Below are positions 26,271 to 35,809 of a DNA stretch of 64,000 nt, piece by piece. Under the pieces are notes generated by a model. The model saw only the letters and a list, made by a program, of their open reading frames with translations. It did not search any database and had not been told where the DNA came from. The position numbers and the translations under genes are program-made. Numbering within the stretch: the stretch's first letter is position 1; each line of letters opens with the position of its first letter. The DNA lies in the NCBI GenBank assembly GCA_949293595.1, contig CASFDW010000003.1, forward strand, positions 192,573 to 256,572, in the 5' to 3' direction. This DNA is from an uncultured Spirochaetales bacterium. GTDB lineage: Bacteria > Spirochaetota > Spirochaetia > Sphaerochaetales > Sphaerochaetaceae.

Positions 26271-26842
26271 AGAGATTCATTCTGATTTTGCTTGCATTCC
26301 TGATGGTTTGCCCTGTCTTTGCCGCAGATGATGACCGTGGGCTTGATCCTACAGGCTGGTGGAATGCATTATGGGATGATTCGCAGTTCTGTTATGATCT
26401 GTATGCCAGATCCGCATTGCTGCGCAATTCGCTAAGTATTGGCGGAGGCTTGAGCCTTGGCGTTGAAACGGCACAGTTCCGGTTTGATTTTTATACCCAG
26501 GGCGATTATTTCATGACACCCGTCGGAGTATCCGGAACCGTGGCCGCTTTGGAAACCGATGTCGAGGTTGGAGTAAGTCTGGGATGGAAGTTTTTGAAAT
26601 TCTGGGCATTCAACACATATTTGTCCTGCGATATCGGGTATTATGCACAGCTCATCATCCCGCAGCGGTATTCCTCCGATCTGATGCTTGTGAACAACGG
26701 CTTGATGCTCCGGCCGAAGCTGATGACCGAGCTAAAGATTGCAAAGTATTATGGGATAACGATAGGGGTTTACTATCAATTCCCGCTCTTTCCCGGATAC
26801 AAGGATTACAACGGGTTCGGAATATTGCTTTCGATTCTCTGA
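26267..26842 (+). CDS. Putative outer-membrane beta-barrel protein
   Basis: 191 residues: signal peptide (MKRFILILLAFLMVCPVFA), then amphipathic strands rich in Tyr/Phe/Gly (LSIGGGLSLGVETAQFRFDFY, YYGITIGVYYQFPLF), consistent with a small outer-membrane barrel. It is translationally coupled to the small lipoprotein by ATGA overlap. As the last gene of the four-gene operon it may be the barrel partner of the three lipoproteins; this is inferred from linkage only. Confidence 0.6.
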   Translation: MKRFILILLAFLMVCPVFAADDDRGLDPTGWWNALWDDSQFCYDLYARSALLRNSLSIGGGLSLGVETAQFRFDFYTQGDYFMTPVGVSGTVAALETDVEVGVSLGWKFLKFWAFNTYLSCDIGYYAQLIIPQRYSSDLMLVNNGLMLRPKLMTELKIAKYYGITIGVYYQFPLFPGYKDYNGFGILLSIL

Positions 26843-26858
26843 GATGATTGAAAAAGAG

Positions 26859-26885
26859 AGGTCCTCCGCGAGGAGGACCTTCTTG
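26859..26885. terminator. Bidirectional intrinsic terminator
   Basis: AGGTCCTCC (26859-26867), tetraloop GCGA, GGAGGACCT (26872-26880). On the minus strand it is followed by CTCTTTTTC and suits EF-P; on the plus strand by TCTTG only. It sits between two convergent units. Confidence 0.7.
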
Positions 26886-26900
26886 ATCATGAAACGAGGT

Positions 26901-27464
26901 TCAGTTGTTGACCCTTTCAAGATATTCCTTGGTCTCGGTATTGACCCTGACCTTCTCTCCCTGCTTGATGAAGCCGGGAACCCTGATCTTGAGACCGGTC
27001 TCGAGAACCGCATCCTTGGTCACGCCCTGGACCGTATCGCCGCGCACGGCATCCTCGGTCTCCGTGACGACATAGACGACCTTGGACGGAATCTGGATGT
27101 CGAGGACCTGGTCCTCCCACATCGTGACCCTGTAGGTCTCTCCGTCCTTCATGAGGAACTCATAGTCGGGGAAGCTCTTCATGGGGACCTCGATCTGCTC
27201 GTAGCTCTCCGTGTTCATGAAAGCGAAGTTCTCGCCGTCGTTGTAGAGATACTGGAAGTCCCTGTCCTCGATTGTGATATCCTCGGCGTTGTCCTGGGTC
27301 TTCATCGTTTCCTGGAGTGTCTGTCCTGTCGAAGGGCTCTTAAGCTTCAGGCGTACGAATGCAGAGCCCTTGCCGGGGTTCACGAATTCACGTTCGATGC
27401 AGAGAAACGGCTGTCCTTTGATCAAAAGAGCTGTTCCTTTCTCAATCTGTCCTGCTTTAATCAT
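26901..27464 (-). CDS. efp: Translation elongation factor P
   Basis: 187 residues, three beta-barrel domains. EF-P rescues ribosomes stalled at polyproline. The domain I loop reads NPGKGSAF with Lys32 at the position modified by EpmA/EpmB in gammaproteobacteria. A GAGGTA ribosome site precedes the ATG. The gene for the lysyl ligase lies directly upstream on the same strand (22 nt) and a KamA/EpmB-type gene lies 8 kb away. Modification by beta-lysylation is therefore the likely state; hydroxylation (EpmC) is not represented here. Confidence 0.95.
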   Translation of the reverse strand: MIKAGQIEKGTALLIKGQPFLCIEREFVNPGKGSAFVRLKLKSPSTGQTLQETMKTQDNAEDITIEDRDFQYLYNDGENFAFMNTESYEQIEVPMKSFPDYEFLMKDGETYRVTMWEDQVLDIQIPSKVVYVVTETEDAVRGDTVQGVTKDAVLETGLKIRVPGFIKQGEKVRVNTETKEYLERVNN

Positions 27465-27486
27465 AAATCTTTTACCTCAAAAAGTG

Positions 27487-28479
27487 TTAATTCGTATTAT
27501 TGCCATTAGATAACATATCAGAAAGAGGGAATGAAAGTAAAGGTGTTATTTCCTTTAATCCGAGTTCGACCATCAAAAGACGGTCGAGGCCGATTGCGAC
27601 ACCGCTTGATTCCGGCATGTCAATTTCGGCAAAGGACGGATCGGCGGCGGGAACAACCTCGTTTGTGCCTTTCCTTTCCTCCTCCAGCCTGGAGTATTCC
27701 TTTGTGAAATACGAACGCGTCCTTTCCTTGTCGGTTTCCTCTGCATAGCAGTTCGCAATCTCCGTTCCGTCGATGTACATCTCCCATCTGGCCCTGTACG
27801 GTCTTCCTTCCTGCTTTAGGGCAAGGCAGTCTATCTGCTCGGGATAGTCCGTGAGGATGACAGGGCAGGTATTTGGCAGCGACGGTTCCACATCGTTTAT
27901 GAAGATCCGGTTGAACGTGTCGTCCCAGGCCTCGCCGTCCGGGACGTACAGTCCTCTTTTTTCGGCATGTTCCCTGAGGTATCCGTAGTCCTGGGCCCTG
28001 ATCAGATCGAGATTGGAATATTCCTTCACGGCCTCCTCGATGCTCATCACGACAGGCTTCGCGGTGACCGCCGGAGGTGCATCCCCGAAGGAGACCTCCT
28101 GCAAGAGCTCCTCCGTCAGCAGGATCGAATCCTTTTCATCGAAACCGACCGTATAGTATTCGAGCATGGTGAATTCGGGGTTGTGGATGTTCCCCAGCTG
28201 CTCGGCGTTCCGGAAACATTGGCTGATCTGATAGATCGGGCCGGAGCCTTCGGAGAGCATCCTTTTCATGAATATCTCGGGGGACGGGATGAGATAAAGC
28301 TCCCTTTCCGTCATGAAGCTGTTGATGAAAAGGGTTGAGAAATTCCTTATTGTGGGTTCCGGTATCAGCGAATCCGACAGGGTTGGTGTGAAGACCTCCA
28401 TGTATCCGCGTGAATCGAAGAAAGCACGTATGTTGCGGTACAGCAAGCTTCTTTTTCTCTGATATGTGAAGTTGAACAT
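27487..28479 (-). CDS. epmA: EF-P lysine ligase, GenX/PoxA-type class II LysRS paralog
   Basis: 330 residues corresponding to the catalytic core of class II lysyl-tRNA synthetase without the anticodon-binding domain. Visible motifs: motif 2-like YQISQCFRNAEQLGNIHNPEFTMLEYY and motif 3-like GVAIGLDRLLMVELG. It should activate (R)-beta-lysine and attach it to EF-P Lys32. Start ATG at 28479 (MFNFTYQRKRSLL), because a TACAAT box ends only 6 nt upstream; the longer frame from a TTG at 28497 would begin upstream of the expected transcript. It is divergent from mnmE and co-directional with efp. Confidence 0.9.
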   Translation of the reverse strand: MFNFTYQRKRSLLYRNIRAFFDSRGYMEVFTPTLSDSLIPEPTIRNFSTLFINSFMTERELYLIPSPEIFMKRMLSEGSGPIYQISQCFRNAEQLGNIHNPEFTMLEYYTVGFDEKDSILLTEELLQEVSFGDAPPAVTAKPVVMSIEEAVKEYSNLDLIRAQDYGYLREHAEKRGLYVPDGEAWDDTFNRIFINDVEPSLPNTCPVILTDYPEQIDCLALKQEGRPYRARWEMYIDGTEIANCYAEETDKERTRSYFTKEYSRLEEERKGTNEVVPAADPSFAEIDMPESSGVAIGLDRLLMVELGLKEITPLLSFPLSDMLSNGNNTN

Positions 28480-28485
28480 GCGGCA

Positions 28486-28491
28486 ATTGTA
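28486..28491 (-). promoter_or_regulatory. -10 box of epmA-efp, leaderless arrangement
   Basis: TACAAT on the minus strand ends 6 nt before the epmA ATG. No ribosome site lies between. A weak TTTCAA is at -35 distance. Confidence 0.5.
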
Positions 28492-28535
28492 ATCCAATAC
28501 AGGATTTGTTGAAAAGACCTTTATGCGCGCGCATG

Positions 28536-28564
28536 TTGAAGAAAGACCGGTTAAGCGTTATAGT
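28536..28564 (+). promoter_or_regulatory. Promoter of mnmE, leaderless arrangement
   Basis: TTGAAG (28536-28541), 17-bp spacer, TATAGT (28559-28564), then 8 nt to the ATG at 28573. Confidence 0.6.
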
Positions 28565-28572
28565 TCAAAGGT

Positions 28573-29889
28573 ATGTTCAGCTACACGACCGACGAGAGGA
28601 TATATTCGCTTGCAACTCCCTTCTCACCGTCCGCGCTCGCAATTGTGAGGACCAGCGGGGAAGGGTGCATAGATTCCATTTGCAATGCCTTCTCCAATCC
28701 GGAGAGGCTTCGCAAGGCAAAATCGAACACCCTTCTGCACGGATATATGCTTGCCTCCGACGGCAGCCGCATAGACGAGGTTGTTCTTTCGGTATACAGG
28801 AACGGCCACGGCTACACGGGGGAGGAGGCGGTGGAGATCACGCTCCACGGAAGCCTGCCGGCAATCAAGAAGCTTTCACTGAGGCTGGAGGAAATAGGCT
28901 TCAGACAGGCGCTCAAGGGGGAATTCACCTACCGCGCATTCATGCATGGCAGGATGGATCTCACGGAGGCCGAGGCCGTGGAGGAGATCGTCAGGGCAAA
29001 AAGCGGCGAGGCGCAGAAGAACGCGCTCGACAGGCTCGGAGGGAACCTGAGGAGGGCCGTCGAGGATGTGCGGGCCCGGCTCGTCGATATCCTCGCCTCC
29101 TTGGAGGTGCAGCTGGATTATGCCGAGGACGAGATACTAGAGGACTGGGTTTATCCGGAAAAAGAGGTCGGGGACATAATCTCCACGCTCAGGAAGATAG
29201 TCTCCACGTATGATTCCTCGAGGCTGTATTCCCAGGGGGCCGTCGTCGTGCTTGCAGGACGTACCAATGCAGGAAAATCATCGCTCTTCAATGCGCTTTT
29301 GAAGGAAAACCGGGCTATAGTATCTTCCGAGGAGGGGACCACCAGGGATTTTCTTGAGGCCATGTGCGACATGGACGGCATACCTGTGCTGCTCTACGAT
29401 ACCGCAGGACTCCGCAGGGAGGGCGGCAACGTGGAGAAGGAAGGAATGAAGCGGGCAAGGGAGCTGATGGACCGGGCCGACCTGGTGCTTTATCTTACTG
29501 ATGGAAGCGATGAGGACCTTCCTGCCGAGGATGGACGTACAGTGGTCGTTCATTCGAAAAACGATATTTCCGGAAAAAGGGACGGACTTTCGTTCTCTTC
29601 CGTCACCGGTGACGGGATAAATGATGTGGTATCGCTCGTCAAGGAGCGGCTCATGGGCGGAATACGATTGAACGAGGACGTGCCGCAGATCGAATCCGAA
29701 CGGCAGAGGGATGCGCTGTCCTCGTCCGCGGAGATACTTGAGAGAAGCCTGGCTGACATGGATGCGCCTGTGGACATCATGGCGATGTATTTCCAGGATG
29801 CGATAAATTCGCTTGCGATTCTGACAGGCGAGATAGGAAGCGAGGAGATACTTGAAAAGCTTTTCTCCTCGTTCTGTTTGGGAAAATAG
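28573..29889 (+). CDS. mnmE: tRNA modification GTPase MnmE
   Basis: Works with MnmG to place 5-carboxymethylaminomethyl (or aminomethyl) groups on wobble uridine 34 of tRNAs. 438 residues: N-terminal folate-binding domain (to about 115), helical domain, inserted Ras-like G domain with P-loop GRTNAGKSS near 229-237 (the first position usually reads G-x-P-N; here R-T-N), DTAG switch II, and the C-terminal FCLGK that carries the catalytic cysteine. Directly followed by mnmG after 3 nt. Confidence 0.95.
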   Translation: MFSYTTDERIYSLATPFSPSALAIVRTSGEGCIDSICNAFSNPERLRKAKSNTLLHGYMLASDGSRIDEVVLSVYRNGHGYTGEEAVEITLHGSLPAIKKLSLRLEEIGFRQALKGEFTYRAFMHGRMDLTEAEAVEEIVRAKSGEAQKNALDRLGGNLRRAVEDVRARLVDILASLEVQLDYAEDEILEDWVYPEKEVGDIISTLRKIVSTYDSSRLYSQGAVVVLAGRTNAGKSSLFNALLKENRAIVSSEEGTTRDFLEAMCDMDGIPVLLYDTAGLRREGGNVEKEGMKRARELMDRADLVLYLTDGSDEDLPAEDGRTVVVHSKNDISGKRDGLSFSSVTGDGINDVVSLVKERLMGGIRLNEDVPQIESERQRDALSSSAEILERSLADMDAPVDIMAMYFQDAINSLAILTGEIGSEEILEKLFSSFCLGK

Positions 29890-29892
29890 GCA

Positions 29893-31692
29893 ATGAGAGA
29901 CTATCAGGCAATAGTGATCGGAGGAGGACATGCGGGGATAGAGGCTTCCCTTGCGCTTTCACGACAGGGGTTCGACACCCTTTTGATAACACAGTCGCTC
30001 GATGCGATAGGACGCCTTTCGTGCAATCCTGCGATAGGAGGGCTTGCAAAGGGCAACCTGGTGCGCGAGATCGACGCGCTCGGTGGTGAGATGGCCCATC
30101 TGATCGATTCGACGATGATCCAGTTCCGCATATTGAACCGCCGCAGGGGGCCGGCCGTGCAGGCCTACCGTGCCCAGGCGGATAAATTCTCCTATTCCCG
30201 TCTGGCGAAGGAGACGCTCGAGAGACAGGAACACCTCAACCTCTTCATGGACACTGTGACGGATCTGATCATCGAGGATGGGCGGATTGCGGGGGTTGTG
30301 ACAAAACGCGGCTGGAGCATAAGCGCCTCGGTCGTGGTCCTGACAACCGGCACGTTCATGGAGGCGAGGATCTTCATCGGGGAATACGATGCTCCGAACG
30401 GCAGGCTGGGTGAGGAGGCCGCCCTGGGGCTCGGTGCCAACCTGAAAAGCAAGGGCTTCCGTCTCGGACGCATGAAGACCGGAACCCCGGCGAGGGTGAG
30501 GAAGTCATCACTGGATTTTTCGCGCCTCGAGGTGCAGGAAGGGGACGGGGAGATGCGCCCGTTCTCTTTCGATTACGACTCCGTGTCGCGTCCTGCACTC
30601 GAGTGTTATGTGACATATACCAATGAGAAGACCCATTCGATAATAAGGGACAACATACACAGATCACCCCTCTACGGCGGAAAGATCGTGGGCAAGGGGC
30701 CCCGGTACTGCCCGTCCATAGAGGACAAGGTCGTACGCTTTCCGGAGCGCGAACGGCACCAGATATTCGTGGAGCCGGAGGGAATCGGAAGCGAGGAGAT
30801 GTATCTCAACGGACTCTCGTCATCCCTTCCGGAGGATGTCCAGCACCAGTTCATAAGGACGCTTCCCGGTCTTGAACATGTCGAGATCATGCGTCCGGCT
30901 TATGCTGTCGAGTACGATTATCTCGATCCGCTGGAGCTTTATCCCAGCCTCGAAAGCAAGAGGTGCGGGAATCTTTTCATAGCGGGACAGACGAACGGAA
31001 CCTCTGGATACGAGGAGGCCGCAGCCCAAGGCCTGCTTGCCGGAATAAACGCGGCCCAGGCGCTCAAGGGTGAAAAGCCCCTGATCCTTTCCAGGACCGA
31101 TTCGTACATCGGTGTCCTTGTAGACGATCTGACCACGAAGGGTACGGAGGAGCCGTACAGGATGTTCACCTCGCGCGCCGAGTACAGGCTGTGTCTGAGA
31201 AACGGCAATGCGGACCTGCGTCTTACCCGGAAAGGTCATGATGCGGGACTTGTGGGAGAGGAGAAGTTCGGAAGGCTCATGCAGAAGATTGCGGACATGC
31301 AGGAGCTGAAGGACCTTCTTGCCTCGTCCAGGCATGGACGAAAGAGCTGTCTGGAAGCCCTCAGGGAACCTGAAACGAATATCTTTGATTTCAACATCGC
31401 CGGTCTGGACAGGTTTTCCGAGACAGTGCGCGAGGAGGTCGAGCTGGATGTGAAGTACTCCGGATATCTTGCCAGACAGGAGAGGGAGGTTGAGAAATTC
31501 GCACGTTTGGAAGGTGTAACCATTCCTTCCGATTTTGATTATGATTTAGTGGAGGGGATTTCCGCCGAGTCGAGGGAGAAGTTCAAGAAGGTTCTTCCCG
31601 TGAGTCTTGGACAGGCCTCGCGCATAAGCGGCGTGAGATTTTCCGACATAGCTGTGCTTTCAGTTGCGCTCAAGGGGCATAAACATGGATAA
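29893..31692 (+). CDS. mnmG: tRNA uridine-5-carboxymethylaminomethyl synthesis enzyme MnmG
   Basis: FAD/NADH-dependent partner of MnmE. 599 residues, slightly shorter than the usual ~620. N-terminal FAD motif GGGHAGIEA, the signature [11 protein letters not shown], and [10 protein letters not shown] and [16 protein letters not shown] are all intact. The C-terminal helical domain ends in [18 protein letters not shown]. It overlaps the rsmG start by 8 nt, giving the classic gidA-gidB order. Confidence 0.96.
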   Translation: MRDYQAIVIGGGHAGIEASLALSRQGFDTLLITQSLDAIGRLSCNPAIGGLAKGNLVREIDALGGEMAHLIDSTMIQFRILNRRRGPAVQAYRAQADKFSYSRLAKETLERQEHLNLFMDTVTDLIIEDGRIAGVVTKRGWSISASVVVLTTGTFMEARIFIGEYDAPNGRLGEEAALGLGANLKSKGFRLGRMKTGTPARVRKSSLDFSRLEVQEGDGEMRPFSFDYDSVSRPALECYVTYTNEKTHSIIRDNIHRSPLYGGKIVGKGPRYCPSIEDKVVRFPERERHQIFVEPEGIGSEEMYLNGLSSSLPEDVQHQFIRTLPGLEHVEIMRPAYAVEYDYLDPLELYPSLESKRCGNLFIAGQTNGTSGYEEAAAQGLLAGINAAQALKGEKPLILSRTDSYIGVLVDDLTTKGTEEPYRMFTSRAEYRLCLRNGNADLRLTRKGHDAGLVGEEKFGRLMQKIADMQELKDLLASSRHGRKSCLEALREPETNIFDFNIAGLDRFSETVREEVELDVKYSGYLARQEREVEKFARLEGVTIPSDFDYDLVEGISAESREKFKKVLPVSLGQASRISGVRFSDIAVLSVALKGHKHG

Positions 31693-32314
31693 GAGTCTGT
31701 TGCCTGAGGCCTTGGACCGTTTGAAAATCGGCTGTGACGAGGCTGTTTTATCACGGTTTTACACTTATCTGGGGGAGATAATGCTCTTCAATCCCAGCTA
31801 CAAGCTGGTTGCCCAGGAAGACGAGGATGAGATAATAATCAGGCATTTCATAGACTGTGCGGCTGCTGTGCCGTATATTTCCTCCCTTTCCCCCGGATCG
31901 GTGGCCGACGTGGGTACCGGGGCCGGGTTTCCAGGCATCGTGCTTGCGATTCTGATGCCCGGGGTGGAATTCACCCTGGTGGAGCGCATGAGCCGCAGGG
32001 TGTCCTTTTTGAGGAACGTCCTTGCGCGTCTGGGGTTGGACAATGTCAGGATTGACAGCCGTGATGCAAAATGTGTCGCGGATACTTTCGATGTCGTGAC
32101 GGCCAGGGCCTTCCATCCCGTCTACGACTGTTTTGATGAAATGAGACGTCTGGTCGCACCCGGTGGACGCATGGTGCTGTACAAGGGACCGGCCAGGAAT
32201 GCGGAAGCCGAACTTTCCATTCTTAAAAAGGGGCATGGGGTTGTGGATTCCGAAATCCTGTCGATCGACGTTCCGTTTCTTGATGAGGCGAGAAGCCTAC
32301 TTGTGTTAAGGTGA
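31685..32314 (+). CDS. rsmG: 16S rRNA (guanine-527-N7)-methyltransferase
   Basis: 209-residue SAM-dependent methyltransferase acting on G527 of 16S rRNA. SAM motif [20 protein letters not shown], then [14 protein letters not shown] and the family's DVVTARAF. Start at 31685 ([13 protein letters not shown]), overlapping mnmG; the earlier in-frame start at 31664 would lie deep in mnmG without a ribosome site. Confidence 0.93.
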   Translation: MDKSLLPEALDRLKIGCDEAVLSRFYTYLGEIMLFNPSYKLVAQEDEDEIIIRHFIDCAAAVPYISSLSPGSVADVGTGAGFPGIVLAILMPGVEFTLVERMSRRVSFLRNVLARLGLDNVRIDSRDAKCVADTFDVVTARAFHPVYDCFDEMRRLVAPGGRMVLYKGPARNAEAELSILKKGHGVVDSEILSIDVPFLDEARSLLVLR

Positions 32315-32320
32315 ATCCGA

Positions 32321-35300
32321 ATGAGCAGAAAGAAAGGTGGTGTTCTGACCACGTTGTATGTTTTTTTACTGTTGGTTTCCGGTGCGGGCATGATTGCCCT
32401 CGGCTATACATCCGACATGCTTGGCGGTCCTGTTGCCGACATTGCGGGGAAGGTCCATGGATTCCTGGTGTCAAATATCGCATTCTCCATTCCGGAAGGG
32501 GATGGGAATCCGTTGCTCGTGCCGGGAATCTTCCTGATTGTTGAATCCCTCATGGTGGCCTATTACAGAAGAAGGAAGCCGTACAGCCTTGTTTTCTCGT
32601 TCTATCTCTATTTCGTTTATTTCTCCGCCCTGATATTGTTCCATCTCAGGGCAGGCATTTCCACCCCCGTCTTCGTGATGAGCCGTGTCGGGGCGGACAA
32701 GATACCCCTTGTGTCGATATTGTGCTTCCTTGAGGTCGTCCTCGGCCTCGTCATCCTGTACATCACCGGGTCCTTGGATCAGAAATGGCGTTCCATGCAT
32801 GCCGGGGCTGGGAATGACGGCACCATTGACTACGAGGGCTCGTCCGAGGAGGAGAAGGGTTCCTATCCAAGCCGGCACAAGCTGAAGAAAGCCGAACGCA
32901 GGGCCCAGGCCAAGGAAGCCAAGCGCCAGGCCAAGGAGGAGAAGAAGCTCCAAAAGGAAGAGGAGAAGAGGAAGGCCGAGGAGGAGAAGCAGGAAAGGCT
33001 TGACAGGATCGCTTTCGAGCGCGAGCAGGCAAGACTTGAGAAAAAGGAAGCCAAGAAGAAGGCCAAGGAGGAGAGAAGGGCCCGCAAGGAGGAGGACGCC
33101 GACATCGACGAGACGTTCAATACCGCGGATCTGGAGGTCAAGATGGACGTTCCCGAGCCCGCAAGGAGCATGGACGAGCCTCTTTCCGTCCCGACCGTCG
33201 GAGAGGTTCCGCGTTTCGATTCGTTTGAGAATGCCGACGACATCGACCTCGTTTCTCCCGATCCCATGGACGTTTTCAAGAAATCCCTCGGTCTTGACGA
33301 CGGGTTTGCCGCAAAGGATGACGGTGCTTTCCAGAACAGTGCCGGCGCATTCCAGTCCTCCCCGTCCGCGGCGTTCGATGACGGTTTCTCCTCTTCCCCC
33401 GCGGTGGAGGATGCACCGAAGTATTCCATCGGGCAGGCCGGTGGGCACTTTACGAAAGGTGGGATACTCGAGGCGACCCTCGAGAGCCTGAACGATTATC
33501 AGAAAGCTCCGGTAAAGAGGCCTTCCAACCCCATAATCGGCCTTGATGACGGATCATCGCATTCCGGATCGTCGGAAAACAGGCAGGATGGCGATAACTT
33601 CGCGCCGAGCAACCTCAGCAAGGATCATCCGAGGTACAAGCTGTTCGAATCACTGAGAAGACAGAACAACGGCTCTTCCTCGAACGTCTCGCATATGCCT
33701 TCAATGCCCTTTGTGGGCGAAAAGCCTGCGGTCCAGCCGAACAGCTATGATTCGACGTTCGTCACCCTCGAGCAACAGAAGACAAGTCTTTCCGACAGGC
33801 TTGAGAGGATGAAGAGGGAATCGTTCGAATCCGGCAACCCGTACATGACGACGCCACAGACCCCGGTCTCCTCCTATGATTTGAGGAAGGCCGAGGAGGA
33901 AAGGTTCGAGACCCCCAGGGAGGAGAGGAGAGTTGCCGGAAAGCGTGAGGTGTTCAGACAGGAGGAAGAGGACGGGAAGCCCGATTACATCGAGGAGCTG
34001 AACAGGCGTTTCGCATCCCAGATACAGGAGGAGGAGCAGCAGGATATTCCGGTTGCACAGCCTGCACCGGCCCCTGTCAGGCAGGAAAGAAGGGATGATG
34101 AGCAGGCGGAGCTCCCTCTCCGTCCGATGAGGAGCGAGGATATCCCCAGCATGGACGAAAAGCATAAGGGAAAGTACGACGACGGGTCCGACACGCCGGC
34201 CAGACAGGAGAACGAGATGTATTACTCCGTCGGCATCGGCGGCCTGGCCAGCAATGACGAGGGCATGAGCGGCATCAGGGCAAGGGCGCGCATGCGTTAC
34301 AACCCGCCATCGGCCGACATGCTTGTCGACTATCCTTCTGCAGACCGCCAGATAGATGCTCAGACTATAGAGCGCGGGGAAAGGATCCTCACGACCCTCC
34401 ATGATTTCAAGGTCGACGTGACCATGTCCAACATCGTGAAGGGCCCGACTGTCACGATGTACGAGCTCAAACTTGCGGACGGAGTGCCCGTTTCCAAGAT
34501 AAAGACGCGCTACGACGACCTGCAGTACGCTCTCGGGGAGAGGAGCATAAGGATCCTTGCCCCGGTTCCGGGCAAGCAGGCTGTCGGAATCGAGGTTCCC
34601 AACAGGAAGAGGGCCACGATCGGCTTCAAGGACATGTATGAGACGTTCCTTGCCAATCCGGAGTACAAGAAGTTCGCCGTCCCGATGATACTCGGACGCA
34701 CCATCACAGGCGAGCCTGTCAGCATAAACGTCGCCAAGGCGCCGCATCTGCTGATCGCCGGCTCGACCGGAAGCGGAAAATCGGTAGGTATAAACAGCCT
34801 CATCGCCACGATACTCTATACCAAGAGCCCCCGGGATGTCCGTCTCATAATGATCGACCCCAAGGTCGTCGAGCTCAAGATATACAACGGAATCCCGCAC
34901 CTGCTCACTCCGGTCATAACCGAGGCCCCGCGGGTAAAGAAGGTTCTGGCATGGCTCACGGAGGAGATGGACAGGCGCTATGAGATGATCAGCCGCTACA
35001 ACGTGAGGAACATCGAGGCGTTCAACGACAAGCTCAAGAAGGAGAAGATTCCTGCGGAGAAGCTTCCGTACATCGTGCTCATCATGGATGAATACGCCGA
35101 TCTCATGTCCACCATCGGCAAGGACATCGAGTTCTATATCGGCCGCCTGGCCGCAATGGCGAGGGCCGTCGGAATACATCTCGTGCTCGCAACCCAGCGT
35201 CCGAGCGCCGAGGTCGTGACCGGCACGATCAAGAACAACATCCCGACAAGGATAGCGTTCGCCGTATCATCTTCGGTCAACTCCAAGATCATCCTCGACG

Positions 35301-35719
35301 AGATGGGCGCCGAATCCCTCCTCGGAAAGGGAGACATGCTTTACAAGACCCCGACAAGCCTCGAGGTGCTGAGGATACAGGGTGCGTTCCTTTCGGACGG
35401 AGAGGTCGAGCAGATAGTCCAGCAGGTCAAGCTCAACGGCGAGGCCGATTACCTGGATGAGTCGATCTTCGAGGACAACGGTCCCGACGACGATGGCGAC
35501 GGCGATGACGATTTCGACTACATGGACAGCGAGGAGGAGGAATACGAGAGGGCGAAGCAGATCGTATACGAGAAGAAGAGCGCCTCCGCCTCCTATCTGC
35601 AGCGCAGGATGAAGATCGGGTACAACAAGGCCGCGCGTTATGTCGAGCGCATGGAGGAGGACGGCATAGTCGGACCTCCGAACGGAAGCAAGCCCAGGGA
35701 GCTTTTGAAAATGATGTGA
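32321..35719 (+). CDS. ftsK: DNA translocase FtsK/SpoIIIE
   Basis: 1132-residue inner-membrane dsDNA pump for chromosome segregation at the septum. N-terminal membrane segments (about four, residues 9-150) are followed by a long Lys/Glu/Ala-rich coiled coil (about 185-270), a low-complexity linker to about 640, then the alpha/beta motor with Walker A AGSTGSGKSVG near 812 and Walker B VLIMDEYADLM. The winged-helix gamma domain is at the end (ASYLQRRMKIGYNKAARYVE). Odd: a very acidic insert (DNGPDDDGDGDDDFDYMDSEEEE) precedes gamma. The ATG follows rsmG by 6 nt. Confidence 0.94.
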   Translation: MSRKKGGVLTTLYVFLLLVSGAGMIALGYTSDMLGGPVADIAGKVHGFLVSNIAFSIPEGDGNPLLVPGIFLIVESLMVAYYRRRKPYSLVFSFYLYFVYFSALILFHLRAGISTPVFVMSRVGADKIPLVSILCFLEVVLGLVILYITGSLDQKWRSMHAGAGNDGTIDYEGSSEEEKGSYPSRHKLKKAERRAQAKEAKRQAKEEKKLQKEEEKRKAEEEKQERLDRIAFEREQARLEKKEAKKKAKEERRARKEEDADIDETFNTADLEVKMDVPEPARSMDEPLSVPTVGEVPRFDSFENADDIDLVSPDPMDVFKKSLGLDDGFAAKDDGAFQNSAGAFQSSPSAAFDDGFSSSPAVEDAPKYSIGQAGGHFTKGGILEATLESLNDYQKAPVKRPSNPIIGLDDGSSHSGSSENRQDGDNFAPSNLSKDHPRYKLFESLRRQNNGSSSNVSHMPSMPFVGEKPAVQPNSYDSTFVTLEQQKTSLSDRLERMKRESFESGNPYMTTPQTPVSSYDLRKAEEERFETPREERRVAGKREVFRQEEEDGKPDYIEELNRRFASQIQEEEQQDIPVAQPAPAPVRQERRDDEQAELPLRPMRSEDIPSMDEKHKGKYDDGSDTPARQENEMYYSVGIGGLASNDEGMSGIRARARMRYNPPSADMLVDYPSADRQIDAQTIERGERILTTLHDFKVDVTMSNIVKGPTVTMYELKLADGVPVSKIKTRYDDLQYALGERSIRILAPVPGKQAVGIEVPNRKRATIGFKDMYETFLANPEYKKFAVPMILGRTITGEPVSINVAKAPHLLIAGSTGSGKSVGINSLIATILYTKSPRDVRLIMIDPKVVELKIYNGIPHLLTPVITEAPRVKKVLAWLTEEMDRRYEMISRYNVRNIEAFNDKLKKEKIPAEKLPYIVLIMDEYADLMSTIGKDIEFYIGRLAAMARAVGIHLVLATQRPSAEVVTGTIKNNIPTRIAFAVSSSVNSKIILDEMGAESLLGKGDMLYKTPTSLEVLRIQGAFLSDGEVEQIVQQVKLNGEADYLDESIFEDNGPDDDGDGDDDFDYMDSEEEEYERAKQIVYEKKSASASYLQRRMKIGYNKAARYVERMEEDGIVGPPNGSKPRELLKMM

Positions 35720-35725
35720 CCGGAT

Positions 35726-35756
35726 GCCACGCACCATGCGTGGCTTTCGTTTTTCT
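35726..35756 (+). terminator. Intrinsic terminator after ftsK
   Basis: GCCACGCA (35726-35733), 3-nt loop, TGCGTGGC (35737-35744), then TTTCGTTTTTC. Confidence 0.85.
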
Positions 35757-35809
35757 TCTTGTCATACCACCTTTCTTTGATTATAGTCTTTTCGTGATTG
35801 GAGAATGAG

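Noticed and set aside
33701..35179. Long minus-strand open frame opposite ftsK, 492 codons
   Set aside because: It is a shadow of the strongly conserved FtsK frame; its translation has no recognisable domain and no ribosome site. Similar shadows at 12121-13353 and 2348-3421 (minus) were dropped for the same reason.
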